Assembly (NCBI GenBank): GCA_016841625.1
Contig: JAENYU010000018.1
Coordinates: 1 to 64,000, forward strand
Source of the DNA: Methanobacteriota archaeon
GTDB taxonomy: Archaea > Halobacteriota > Methanosarcinia > Methanosarcinales > Methanosarcinaceae
Direction: 5' to 3'
DNA length: 64,000 bases
Below the pieces are notes generated by a model. The model had not been told where the DNA came from. It did no database searches and saw only the letters and a list, made by a program, of their open reading frames with translations. The position numbers were made by a program, and so were the translations under genes. Position 1 is the first letter of the stretch. Each line of letters starts with the position of its first letter. Of this stretch, positions 26,940 to 36,184 are shown piece by piece.

Positions 26940-27856
26940 TATGTTAACTTATTACTCTTCACTTCGCTTGCATTTCCCCAATCAGAAAGAAATATTGACT
27001 TCCTGGGTACATGTTCCAATCCAAAACAGGGAGTTTAGAGATTCACATCTTCGATTTTCACATTTTTTCTTTTTTCTTTCGCCATATCTCCTAAAGTTCC
27101 AACTCCCCACCCCTCTGGAATCTCCCCCAATTCCGAATCGACCATCCTGCCGCCGCTTGACCTATAAGGGTTCCCATTTTCATCCGGGAACTCGAAATCG
27201 ATGAACCAGCGTTTGAAAAGGGCCTGGGCGATTTGTTCGAGAGTGGAGTTCATCTGGCGGTTGACGTCTATTTTATTATCGAGAGTTCCGAGGATGTTGG
27301 CGATTGCACGTTGTTCGTTTAGAGGAGGAATTGATATCTTGAATTTGTAGCAGTCACCAACTCTTATGTGGCTGACAACTGAACCAGATCCTTCATGCAA
27401 CCCAAATTGGTGGCGTAAGGCTTGAGACAAAAAAGCATAAAGAAGATATCATGAATCCAAAAGATTTGGGTTTGCTCGGTACTGCATGATGCGTTGGCCA
27501 AGGAAGATTGTATCATATTGATCAACATAGCCGACTTCACCAATGGGAGCTTCCCTTGTAAGTAAAACGTCACCAGCTTTCACTTTTGCACGTCGAGTCC
27601 ACCGTTCGTATGTATCTGCTTCAACGTACCGGCAACTAGTGAGATCAACCCTTCCATATCTAATATTAGTGGTGCGAATCATTCGGTACGGGGTTACATA
27701 ATCAACAGTTGGAGCTGTTTTGTTGACGCAGTCAACAATTAATTCACACACATCTTGCACTTCAACAACTGGCCAAGGCTCAGAGCTCATACACTTACTC
27801 CTTTCTTCAGGAATCATCCCAATCTCGTTTTCTTTGAATTTCGTTTTTGAATTCAA
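26940..27856 (-). pseudogene. hsdS: N-terminal part of hsdS with two internal stops
   Basis: Minus-strand frame starting at ATG 27856: EIGMIPEE, then PVVEVQDVCELIVDCVNKTA, AKVKAGDVLLTREAPIGEVG and FLGQRIMQYRANPNLLDS, then TGA (27449-27451). The same frame continues YLLYAFLSQALRHQFG, IPPLNEQRAIANILGTLDNK, FIDFEFPDENGNPY and GEIPEGWGVGTLGDM. After VNL comes TAA (27035-27037) and then TPCFGLEHVPRKSIFLSDWG up to the element. These are the first recognition domain, the central conserved repeat and the start of the second recognition domain of a type I specificity subunit. Two nonsense codons plus an insertion make it a clear pseudogene. Confidence 0.9.
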
Positions 27857-28527
27857 AACATCCCACCCTCTGATTCATCGTTATCCAGATCTTTGACTAT
27901 TTTTACTTCTTGTACGGTTTTATTTATCTTGTGTATGTTAAATTTTTTATTACGCTTGTTCCAGCAATTAAAACTAGTAACATAATTCCCATCTTGAGAT
28001 TTTATGGTGGGTCTCCATTCTATATAATAATCATCAGTTGTCTTATATTTACCATAATTCGCAAAAATAGGATTGTAGCAAACTTTGATCGATAAGTCCA
28101 TTCTTAACGTTTCTTTAGGAGTTATTATGGTAGTGTTCCCATCTTCTATCTTTTCAAAATATTCTAAGTGCTTATCCATAAACTCTGAAGTTTGAAGAAT
28201 AAATCTTGTTGCTTCTCCAGGATTCAGGTAATCAAGTTTTTTATTCTGATCGTTTCCTGTCGTGAATTGATCTTTGAATTTAAACTGGCAGTCTATGTCC
28301 AGAGAGCGTGCAGTATTTTTTGAATAGTTTGAAATGATTGCATAAAGGTCGCCGGATTCTAAAACAAATTGCCTATCAGTTGGTTCCTTGTCTCTTGAAA
28401 GAACATTTATTGAAATAATGGGTTTTCTTGAATCCCTTATTTGGAGAAAAACGAAGGCTACCAAAAACAGGTTTCCAAGAGCTATAATTATATTGGCATA
28501 ATTACCCAATTCGCTTATATTAACCAT
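27853..28527 (-). CDS. Membrane-anchored hypothetical protein, upstream of hsdS
   Basis: 224 residues: one N-terminal membrane helix (about 11-27, ANIIIALGNLFLVAFVFLQI) followed by a soluble beta-rich domain. Its stop overlaps the hsdS start by four bases. Together with the 416-residue protein it frames hsdS in a three-gene operon without hsdM or hsdR. I do not recognise the family. AT-rich like the rest of the island. Confidence 0.7.
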   Translation of the reverse strand: MVNISELGNYANIIIALGNLFLVAFVFLQIRDSRKPIISINVLSRDKEPTDRQFVLESGDLYAIISNYSKNTARSLDIDCQFKFKDQFTTGNDQNKKLDYLNPGEATRFILQTSEFMDKHLEYFEKIEDGNTTIITPKETLRMDLSIKVCYNPIFANYGKYKTTDDYYIEWRPTIKSQDGNYVTSFNCWNKRNKKFNIHKINKTVQEVKIVKDLDNDESEGGMF

Positions 28528-28571
28528 CTAACACACTCTCTTTTTCTGAGGACTTCTCCTTACAGCATTTC

Positions 28572-28603
28572 TGGAAAGGCCGCTCTCCTGCGTCGAGCGT
28601 GAC
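28572..28603. repeat. Degenerate GC hairpin (composite repeat module)
   Basis: GGAAAGGCCGCTCTCCTGCG then TCGAGCGTGACAAGA; related to 30868-30900 and, inverted, 23365-23398. It lies just upstream of the hsdS operon. Confidence 0.5.
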
Positions 28604-28739
28604 AAGACAGGTTAAATGCGGCTATTCCGGCTACCCTGACTTCTAAATTTCATTAGAACTGACCTGACACCGGTTTTAAGTGTTTTTTAAACTGCTTCAT
28701 TGCCCGATCATTTCCCCGAACGTTCGCTTTTTTTCCGAA

Positions 28740-29744
28740 CTAATTCTTGTCTTTTGCTTCTTCGACTTCTTCGGAAATTTGTTCTTCCAGCATAGAGATG
28801 TTCAGCCTGAGGCTTTCTAATATAGTTTCGGGAACATCCCCATCCTTTTCTGCCGATTCCAGTGCTTTTTCAAAACAGGACTTTGCCATGGCAGGGTCTA
28901 TGGAACTGTAAATAACTCCCATAAAAAAGTGCAGGTAGGTGAAGTCCGGGTGCTTTTCGCTGAGTTTGCTATAAAATTCCTTGATTTTTTCGAATTCCTG
29001 GTTTTGGGCAAGTTCGTAGATATAGTATTCAAGCAGAGTGGAAAATTCCGGGCCGTTTTCGAGCAGGAAACTGTACTTTTCTTCATCGGACATTAAATCG
29101 AAATCTATTTCCTGTTTGGATTTACCGGTGTCTTCTTCGGGAAAAACTCCAATACCCAACGCTTCGGGAAAGTTTTCTTCCGGACTCTTCAAAAGGAGAA
29201 GCTCTATATCCTCGTCGGACATCCCGCGTTTTTTAGCAAGCTTTTTGAAGTCCTTTTCATATTTTATCGCCTCGGTTTCCGAATAAAGGCCCATCACGTA
29301 AGCGATCCACTTCACATAAGCCTGATCGTCTTCCATCCAGGTCCGGTTCTCAATAGACCATAAGACATAGTCAATTACAAGCCGGAATTCGTGGTGTGTT
29401 ATCGATTTTTCACTTAAGGAACCGATCAAATAATCAATAATCAGTATTTCGAGGTCCTTGCTAAAAAAGGAAAGGTCCAGTTCGTAGTTTCGCTTGATGT
29501 TCTCAAGTGCCAGTATGACATCTTTATCCTTTGTCTTGCTGTCACCTGCATAATAATACAGGGCAGTCGAATACTCTATAGCACCCAGATACATACTGTA
29601 TTCGGGTTCCCTGTACTCCAGGCTCTCAATTTCCAGAATTTCCGGGGTATCGGGTATCAGGTATTCGGATAATGAAATTCCTTCTTCAACAGTCTCATTA
29701 TTTTCGTCAGAAGTCATAACAATGCTCTCCGGTGCTTGGTTCAT
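28740..29744 (-). CDS. Acidic hypothetical protein, paralogue of the 31106 gene
   Basis: 334 residues, strongly acidic, probably helical and soluble. The N-terminus SLSEYLIPDTPEILEIESL and the segment THHEFRLVIDYVLWSIENR recur almost unchanged in the protein at 31106-32101. The C-terminal third (FYSKLSEKHPDFTYLHFFMG, then CFEKALESAEKDG) has the look of two TPR-type helix pairs. The two genes lie 1.4 kb apart on the same strand and are clearly a tandem duplication. Function unknown. Confidence 0.75.
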   Translation of the reverse strand: MNQAPESIVMTSDENNETVEEGISLSEYLIPDTPEILEIESLEYREPEYSMYLGAIEYSTALYYYAGDSKTKDKDVILALENIKRNYELDLSFFSKDLEILIIDYLIGSLSEKSITHHEFRLVIDYVLWSIENRTWMEDDQAYVKWIAYVMGLYSETEAIKYEKDFKKLAKKRGMSDEDIELLLLKSPEENFPEALGIGVFPEEDTGKSKQEIDFDLMSDEEKYSFLLENGPEFSTLLEYYIYELAQNQEFEKIKEFYSKLSEKHPDFTYLHFFMGVIYSSIDPAMAKSCFEKALESAEKDGDVPETILESLRLNISMLEEQISEEVEEAKDKN

Positions 29745-30307
29745 TTTTCTTTCAGCTTTTCCCGGCTGCCTTTCTTCTGTATGCTGACTTTACATTTCCC
29801 TGCCATTTTAATGTTCTTTTCGGGAGTCTTTTTTTAATCAATTAAATTCTTTTTGGCTCTTCGTTGTCTTGTGTGGAAAACCATCACAAAAACCAACATG
29901 GACTTGAAGTGAAAAATCAGGCCGAGTACCACATGCTTGTACTTTGCCGCGTCCATGTTTTTCCGGAGCTTGTCCGCTGTCTGCCGAGTTTTTCTTCAAA
30001 ACCGAGATTTGCGCCGTTTGAACCTGTTGTGTTTTTTGCTATGGGTGATCAGTGTTATATTGAATGTACCTTGAATAATATTATACTGTTATAAATGTGT
30101 TGATTTACCGCTTCTGATTCCGAATTGTCTCACGCTCGGCGTTTTCTCCCGTCCCAAAAAATTTCCCTCTTCAAGACTATCTCGCCGGAAACTGATAAGT
30201 ACTTTTAAAGCAGAGTTTCATACCTTGCAGCAGTGCCCTTTAAGCTACTGCGCTGCAGCAGCACTTTAAGAGATTCCAGAATGGCAATCTCCATGAAGGT
30301 TTTTATT
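29745..30307. other. Spacer without a recognised gene
   Basis: About 560 bases, AT-rich at the left. A 76-codon plus-strand frame at 29864-30094 lacks coding features I can recognise. Confidence 0.4.
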
Positions 30308-30313
30308 ATGGCT

Positions 30314-30442
30314 ATGTCTAAAAGAGATAAGGAAAGAAAACAGAAGGCTCGCAAAGATAAAGTTGAACAACTTGAGAAAATGGCTTCGTCAGGCAGTGTG
30401 GATGCCAGGAAGAAGCTGGCAAAAGAAAAGAAGAAGAAATAA
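30314..30442 (+). CDS. Very small Lys/Arg-rich protein
   Basis: About 42 residues starting MSKRDKERKQKARKDKVEQL and ending in a run of lysines. I chose ATG 30314; ATG 30308 is two codons earlier, and the frame is open further upstream to 30233, but that part looks non-coding. The composition (over 40 percent Lys/Arg with regular charge pattern) suggests a helix that binds nucleic acid. It stands alone. I cannot name a family. Confidence 0.5.
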   Translation: MSKRDKERKQKARKDKVEQLEKMASSGSVDARKKLAKEKKKK

Positions 30443-30487
30443 GATAGGCTTAATTTAATTTCTATCTATCCTTTTTTCAGCCGAATA

Positions 30488-30507
30488 CCCCGCAGCTTGC
30501 TGCGGGG
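30488..30507. repeat. Hairpin CCCCGCAGCTTGCTGCGGGG
   Basis: A 20-bp inverted repeat 45 bases after the small basic gene, followed by ATGGGCACTTCCCC. A related but degenerate stretch (CCCATTGCTTGCAGCGGGGA) lies at about 30644-30663. This kind of CGCAGCTTGCTGCG hairpin resembles ends of IS200-type elements (from memory); it may also act as a terminator. Confidence 0.45.
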
Positions 30508-30759
30508 ATGGGCACTTCCCCGAGAACCGTTGATGATAATACGATTTATCAAATCCATTTTTTTGTTAACTTCTGTTCGAACTAAACCTTATTAGGTTTA
30601 TTGTCTCCTTTTACGGAATTTGGAACGGGGACGCGAACATATCCCATTGCTTGCAGCGGGGAGCACCAAAGCTTTTGATTTTTCACAAGTTTTATGCACC
30701 CGGGTTTTCGCAGGTGGGTTCTTTTTTTTGCTATTCTCTTTTTGGTGTTTCATGGAAAA

Positions 30760-30900
30760 GTCCGCTTGAGCGAGCAGAGCGAGCGAAACGGACACCGTGC
30801 TGTTGCACTTGCAGTGCAACTCTCAGTAAATCTCAGATTTTCTGTGATCCCGAGGCGCAATTTGGGTGGGAAAGGCCGCTCGCCCTCGGCGAGCGTGACA
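30760..30900 (-). repeat. Composite multi-hairpin repeat, copy B
   Basis: Successive inverted repeats: GTCCGCTTGAGC...GAAACGGAC, then GTTGCACTTGCAGTGCAAC, then an AAATCTCAGATTTT stem, a degenerate CCCGAGGCGCAATTTGGG, and CGCTCGCCCTCGGCGAGCG. The same modules in the opposite order and strand form the copy at 42593-42705; part of them recurs at 60434-60502. Confidence 0.7.
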
Positions 30901-31105
30901 GGCGTGACAGAACAGCGTGAAGAAAGCTAATACGGTTGCTTCTGTCTCCGAAATGTTATTTAGAACTGGTCGGACCCCGGTTTCTAAAATTTTCACTCCT
31001 TTTTTGAACCTGCTCCGTTACCCGGTTATTTTTTACTCGAAGTTTTGGCTCTGCTTTTGCCTTTTCCGCCTGCTCCGGTTTTTTCTCCGTTTTCTCTTAT
31101 TTTTC

Positions 31106-32101
31106 TTACTTTTCTTCCTCTTCCTCTTCCTCTCCTTCCTCAATGAATTTTTCCAGGAGAGCTATACTTGCTTTCAAGTCCTCTTTCGTTTCTTCGGGGA
31201 TTTCGTTTAATGTGTTGACAATTCTCAAAGTCTCTTGAAAACAGGATTTTGCAAAGGTCGGGTCTCTTTCGAGATAGATGGTTCCCATCAAGAAGTGAAT
31301 GGGGAAGAAGTTTTTCTCATTTTCACTGAACTTTTTGTAAAAGTCCCGGAGTTTTTCAAAATCTTCTTTTTCCGCGAGATCAAAGATATAGGACTGCACG
31401 AGTTCGATGTATTCCGAGCCCTTTTCGAGCAGGAAATCGAATTTTTCGTCGTCGGTCATTAAGAAGAAACCGGTTTCAAGGTCGTCTGCCGTAGTGTCCT
31501 TATCTAAGACCTCACATTCTTCCAGGCCTTCGAATAAGCCTCCTTCTTCGAAGAATTCATCCGCGTCTCTTTTCAAGAGGAGCATGTCAGCCTGGGCATC
31601 GGTCAGGCCCATTTCGCGGGTAATCTCTTTGAACTGCTTTTCGTATTCTTCCTCTTCCTCTTTTGAAAAAAGGCCCAGGACGTATGTGGTCCACTTTACA
31701 TAGGCCTGTTTGTCCTCCACCCAGGACCTGTTGTCAATGACCCACAGGACATATTCAATGACCAGCTTGAACTCATGGTGGGTAAGCGAGAATTCTTCAA
31801 GGATTTCCACCAGGTCTTCAACAATTAGTATTTCAAGATCGCTTTTGAAGAAAGAAATATCTTTGTCGTAGTTTCGTTTGATGTTCTTTAATGCCGATAT
31901 GATATTTTTATCCTGCAATTCCCTGTTGGTGTCATGATAATAATTTGCAATTGCATATTCAATCGTGCCCAGATACTCGCTGTATTCATGCTCTATATTG
32001 AACAGGCTTTTGATTTCCAGTATTTCCGGGGTGTCAGGCTCCAGGTATTCGGACAATGAAAGTTCTTCTTCAACAATTTCACTATTTTCTTCAGAAACCA
32101 T
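31106..32101 (-). CDS. Acidic hypothetical protein, paralogue of the 28740 gene
   Basis: 331 residues, acidic, with the same N-terminal segment (SLSEYLEPDTPEILEIKSL) and central segment (THHEFKLVIEYVLWVIDNRS) as the protein at 28740. It ends in an uninterrupted Glu-rich tail (KFIEEGEEEEEEE), encoded by CTTCCTC repeats. The C-terminal third has TPR-like helices (FPIHFLMGTIYLERDPTFAK). The spacer downstream holds a composite hairpin repeat. Function unknown. Confidence 0.75.
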   Translation of the reverse strand: MVSEENSEIVEEELSLSEYLEPDTPEILEIKSLFNIEHEYSEYLGTIEYAIANYYHDTNRELQDKNIISALKNIKRNYDKDISFFKSDLEILIVEDLVEILEEFSLTHHEFKLVIEYVLWVIDNRSWVEDKQAYVKWTTYVLGLFSKEEEEEYEKQFKEITREMGLTDAQADMLLLKRDADEFFEEGGLFEGLEECEVLDKDTTADDLETGFFLMTDDEKFDFLLEKGSEYIELVQSYIFDLAEKEDFEKLRDFYKKFSENEKNFFPIHFLMGTIYLERDPTFAKSCFQETLRIVNTLNEIPEETKEDLKASIALLEKFIEEGEEEEEEEK

Positions 32102-32304
32102 AAATGATGCCTCAATCTTTTGAATAAGGTATATGTATTAAACCATTTCTCTATTTTTCCATTGCCTGTCCTCAACTTTATGGACGATTGGACTTACGCA
32201 CTTGAGGAATGAAATCAAGTGCATGTGGCTTTATATATATTATTGTGATTTATACCGTTAAGTGTTTTCCACTTTTGTTTTTCAGTTCAACTGTATAAGT
32301 CCTA

Positions 32305-32431
32305 AAGTACTAACGTTTAAAAGTACTGACGTTTAAAAGTACTGACGTTTAAAAGTACTGACGTTTAAAAGTACCGACGTTTAAAAGTACTGACGTTTAA
32401 AAAAGTGTTAACGTTTAAAAGTCCTGACGTC
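32305..32431. repeat. 16-bp tandem repeat, about 8 units
   Basis: Unit AAGTACTGACGTTTAA, upstream of the beta-propeller gene and of the divergent 31106 gene. The GTACT and GACGT cores are self-complementary, so the array could be a multi-site protein-binding region. Confidence 0.85.
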
Positions 32432-32541
32432 TTGGAATAAAGGAAAAGTCGCCCGACTACGCCAATCGTTGTGTGTTTTTCTTATCCCTTACCTCCCTGC
32501 TTTTGAGGTAAAGTCCAGAGAAACTGATATGAGGTAGGGTG

Positions 32542-34437
32542 ATGAAAGTACAGAATTTGAGAGATCCTCTTATGAAAAATTTACTCTGTATTGCACTGCT
32601 CTTATTTGCTTTTTTATTTGCTTCCGTTTCGGCTGCTTCAGCGTCTGAAATAGTTCTTGACACTGAACACCACCACCTTGGGGATAATTTTAAAGAAGAA
32701 TTGACCCCGGCTGATCCGGATGGTCTGGTTTATACGGCAACTTTTACCCTGGACCCTCTGGCAGACATAAGATACACTGAATTCACGGTGGCAGTCAAAA
32801 GCGTTGTTCCGGGGCCGACAGATGAATTTTTAGATAAAGTGTACCTCAATGAGATCGAAATCGGGGCTCTGAATGACTATATCCCGGAAAATACTGCGGA
32901 TTCTGCTGCAGTGGACATTTTAATTCCGGTTCACCCTACTTTTTTCAATCCCGGGAACAATACCATCAAAATCAGCGCCGGGAGTAATGCGGACGGCAGT
33001 AATTACGACGACTTTGAGTTTTACAACCTTTCGCTCCACCTGAGTGAAACCGAACCCGTAACCCTGGAACCACCTTTAAAAGTTGTCTGGACCTATAAAT
33101 TGCCCGGGGAGTTTGACATATGGGAGATAACGACCAGGGTATTTGCTGCTGATGGCGTTCTCTACCTTTATGATCCATATGAGCATTTCTTTTATTATCC
33201 ATATGGTCTCATAGCCCTGGACGCGGAAACAGGGGAAGTACTCTTGAGTAAGGAACGGTGCGAGTACCTGGGATATAAGGACGGGGTTTTGTTTTATCAG
33301 AACTCTTCGTATAATATTGAGCCAATGGATGCAAAAACCGCTGAGCTCCCGGGGCATAAGGATGAGGTTTTGTTTTACAAGAACTTTTCACATTATATTG
33401 AGGCGCTGGATGTAAAAACCGGTGAGCTGTTATGGTGTAAAGAATATCACGAGTGGGACGCTTCAACTATTTTTGGAAATACTTTATTTGGCTCCATTTA
33501 TCACGACAGTCTCTGGCATGTGGCTGCCATTAATGCTGGAAACGGAAACCTGGAGTGGGAACATGAATTCGACTATGAGGTGTCAAATCCCGTTGTGAGT
33601 GGAAACTTTGTAATATCCAGATCTAATTCCGATTTAATTGCACTCGATGCTAAAACAGGAAAAGAGGTCTGGAAATACACAAATTTAGATTACATCTCCA
33701 CCCCCTTCATCTGCAAAGACCTGGTCTATGTTGTGGCCCAGGGGGACATTGTAGCGTTATCCGTCGAGTCGGGGGAAGAGGTCTGGAGAACAAAAGCCGG
33801 TAATGGGGCTAACATCCTTGAAGTAAAAAATAATACATTACTCGTCGATTCCGATAATCCTGTTCTGTTAAATGCAGGTACAGGTGAAATTATGAAAGAT
33901 AATTATTCAGAGGTGCCTGTTTCACATTCAGGAATTACTGATAAATATATATATTCCACGCCCGGGTGCAAAATACAGGTTTATAATTCCAGTACTGGGG
34001 AACCCGTATGGAGCAGTAGCAGAATAAAAAGCAACTTGGTTTCGAGGCCAACCCTTTACAAAGACAAATTGTATCTGGTTTCAAGTGAGGGGAAGCTGTA
34101 CGCTTTTGAGCACGGGGAGGAAGGTATTTTCTTTACAAAAGGTCTCGAAAACTCTGCTACCCTTTATTTCTTCCCGGCCGCCGTTGTTGCAATGCTGGTT
34201 CTGCTGGCAATACTTCAGAGAAAAATCAAGAGCAAGGCCCTTATCTTTGTCTCCTGGGTGCTAGCTTTTGAGGGGATTCTTTATCTTATTATTTTCGCCA
34301 CAGACCCGTATACTGGCTCGTGGAATGCGTCGATGATAAAGGGGGTACTGGTTTTTATGGGCTTCTGGTCCCTGCCTGTAATCCTTCTGCTTGGTATTGT
34401 ATTTCTTGTCTATGATCACTGGAAGAGGAGGAAATGA
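32542..34437 (+). CDS. Exported PQQ-like beta-propeller protein with C-terminal membrane helices
   Basis: About 631 residues. A signal peptide (LLCIALLLFAFLFASVSAAS) leads to a ~130-residue beta domain and then a PQQ-like (PF13360-type) propeller. Repeats of the form ALDAETGE, ALDVKTGELLW, ALDAKTGKEVWKY and ALSVESGEEVWRT mark successive blades. The last ~120 residues hold three or four membrane helices, which would fix the propeller to the outer face of the cell. No quinone-dehydrogenase catalytic motif is visible, so a binding or scaffold role is likelier. Start ATG 32542 (GTG just before it, GAGGTAGGG upstream); ATG 32572 is also possible. Confidence 0.82.
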   Translation: MKVQNLRDPLMKNLLCIALLLFAFLFASVSAASASEIVLDTEHHHLGDNFKEELTPADPDGLVYTATFTLDPLADIRYTEFTVAVKSVVPGPTDEFLDKVYLNEIEIGALNDYIPENTADSAAVDILIPVHPTFFNPGNNTIKISAGSNADGSNYDDFEFYNLSLHLSETEPVTLEPPLKVVWTYKLPGEFDIWEITTRVFAADGVLYLYDPYEHFFYYPYGLIALDAETGEVLLSKERCEYLGYKDGVLFYQNSSYNIEPMDAKTAELPGHKDEVLFYKNFSHYIEALDVKTGELLWCKEYHEWDASTIFGNTLFGSIYHDSLWHVAAINAGNGNLEWEHEFDYEVSNPVVSGNFVISRSNSDLIALDAKTGKEVWKYTNLDYISTPFICKDLVYVVAQGDIVALSVESGEEVWRTKAGNGANILEVKNNTLLVDSDNPVLLNAGTGEIMKDNYSEVPVSHSGITDKYIYSTPGCKIQVYNSSTGEPVWSSSRIKSNLVSRPTLYKDKLYLVSSEGKLYAFEHGEEGIFFTKGLENSATLYFFPAAVVAMLVLLAILQRKIKSKALIFVSWVLAFEGILYLIIFATDPYTGSWNASMIKGVLVFMGFWSLPVILLLGIVFLVYDHWKRRK

Positions 34438-34541
34438 AGAAAATATTGAAAAAATCAACCGGGGTCTGAAAATGGAATTAAACTCTGATGAAAAGCCACC
34501 CGGCTGCATCAAGTGTAGGTGAGCGCGGATGAGTGTGGATT

Positions 34542-34564
34542 CCGGGAAGTCGTCAGCTTCCCGG
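34542..34564. terminator. Hairpin between convergent genes
   Basis: CCGGGAAG pairs with CTTCCCGG around TCGTCAG. It lies between the plus-strand propeller gene and the minus-strand truD and may serve both. Confidence 0.5.
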
Positions 34565-34621
34565 GGTAAAATTAAAAAAAGAGAACTCCGGGGACGGAGT
34601 GCTTTGTAAATTCAGCTCATT

Positions 34622-35938
34622 TTAGCTCATCTGCAGTGGGTCTGCTTTCATGTATTCCCGCAGCACGGTTGTCGCATAACTTCCCTTGGGCAGCATGAAC
34701 TCAAGCACAGCTTTTGATTTTCCGGGGTTCAGTTCGTCTTCCGAGACCTCGAACCTGGGTTCAACATTCAGCAGGATTTCCCGGCGGGTGCCTTTCGAGC
34801 TCATTTCCGGGATTTCTTCGATGTTGAAGCCTTTGAGAGGAACTTCAAATTCTTTCAGGACTTCCTGCTCGATCTCACCCGGTACTCCGGATGCGAATTC
34901 GGTGACATAGCCGGGGAGGGGGGCGGTTATGAAAGCTCGCTTGCGCTTGAGCAGGCGGTTCATTGCGTTTACCTTTTCGGCGCTAACTCTCTCGGTCCGG
35001 GAGCTGTCCGGAAGCCCGGCTTCGTTTTTGAAGCAGACGATATCCCCTACCACGGCAAGGTTCAGGGGGAGACCCCTTTCAATCCGGCGGCAGAGGATAG
35101 TGTTGTATATGCAGGACTGGTAAGCGTGGGCGAACATGCGGTAGAGGTTTTTCGGAAGCACCAGGAAAGAGCCTGCAAAATCTTCGGGGTTTGCTATAAG
35201 GTGGTTCATCATTGCCCGTTCGTGTCCCAGGCGGAGGGGGTATTTATCAAGGCCGGTCCTGAAGTCCCGGGTCTCTTTTACGTACTGACGGGCAGCTTTT
35301 GTCTCTTCTGGCTCGTCGGGAAAAGGCTCGGCAATGTAGGTCATGGCTGCTTTTTCGAAGTCGTCTTCCACGATGGCTTTTCCCACCAGGTGGGTCACCG
35401 GGCGAATAGAGCCGAAACGCTGGATCCCGAAAAAGTTGGGGACGCCGCCGGCAGCCAGAAGCTCTTCCGTGGCTTTTGCAAGAAGGGCCCGGGTCTCGTC
35501 CAGGGGAAAGTCGATATTCCGGACTGTGATTATGAACTCGTTTCCGGTGAGGTCTCCGAGTTCCACGGATTTTTTTGACCTGCCCAGGACTTTCATTTCC
35601 ACGTCTTTCAGGTGGACCTTTTCGATCTCCTCTGCGTCCACGTTAAAGATGCTAATCTTCTGGGTTGTCAGCGCCCGCTTGTCCTTTGTGCCTGCAACGG
35701 TGATCCGCTTCTGGCTTATCCTCAGGATCTTGGCAAGGGTCCGGGTAAAATGGTGGGTGTCCCAGTCGCGTTTGGTGACTTCGAGGACCAGGTGCTTTCC
35801 TTCCGTCCCCTCCTCCCGGTTCGTGATCTCTTTTACGATGAAGTCCTCCACTTCCTGCCGGAGTTGTCCCCCGAGACCTTCGGTGTCCGTGGAGTAAAGG
35901 TTGATTCCAATCCGTTTTTCGATATTGGGAACTTCCAT
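34622..35938 (-). CDS. truD: tRNA pseudouridine synthase D
   Basis: 438 residues, TruD family, which makes pseudouridine (position 13 of tRNA in bacteria). The catalytic Asp lies in AGTKDKRALTTQ (about residue 82-93). Other marks are NFFGIQRFGSIRPVTH and the inserted TRUD domain with GNEFIITVRNI. The length fits archaeal members. It is probably transcribed alone; the 245-base region upstream has short TTGTATTAACG repeats. Confidence 0.93.
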   Translation of the reverse strand: MEVPNIEKRIGINLYSTDTEGLGGQLRQEVEDFIVKEITNREEGTEGKHLVLEVTKRDWDTHHFTRTLAKILRISQKRITVAGTKDKRALTTQKISIFNVDAEEIEKVHLKDVEMKVLGRSKKSVELGDLTGNEFIITVRNIDFPLDETRALLAKATEELLAAGGVPNFFGIQRFGSIRPVTHLVGKAIVEDDFEKAAMTYIAEPFPDEPEETKAARQYVKETRDFRTGLDKYPLRLGHERAMMNHLIANPEDFAGSFLVLPKNLYRMFAHAYQSCIYNTILCRRIERGLPLNLAVVGDIVCFKNEAGLPDSSRTERVSAEKVNAMNRLLKRKRAFITAPLPGYVTEFASGVPGEIEQEVLKEFEVPLKGFNIEEIPEMSSKGTRREILLNVEPRFEVSEDELNPGKSKAVLEFMLPKGSYATTVLREYMKADPLQMS

Positions 35939-36184
35939 GAGCTGTAAACACTCCTTGAGCGGTTATTGGAAAAATTAAGGAAAAATAAAGAAAGGGTCGT
36001 TTCCGTTGTGGTTTATGAATTGTTGAGTTGTATTAACGTTGTATTAACGTTGTATAAACTTAATGCGTAGTGGATTTGTGAATATATGAACTTATTGACC
36101 TGCTAGCTATTGACATGCTGGCTATTAACCTGGGACTGTTAAGGATGGGTTCCGTAAGCCCTGAGTTCATCATGTGGCTTCCGA

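Noticed and set aside
29864-30094. 76-codon plus-strand frame
   Set aside because: No ribosome site, no recognised family, and biased composition unlike the neighbouring genes.
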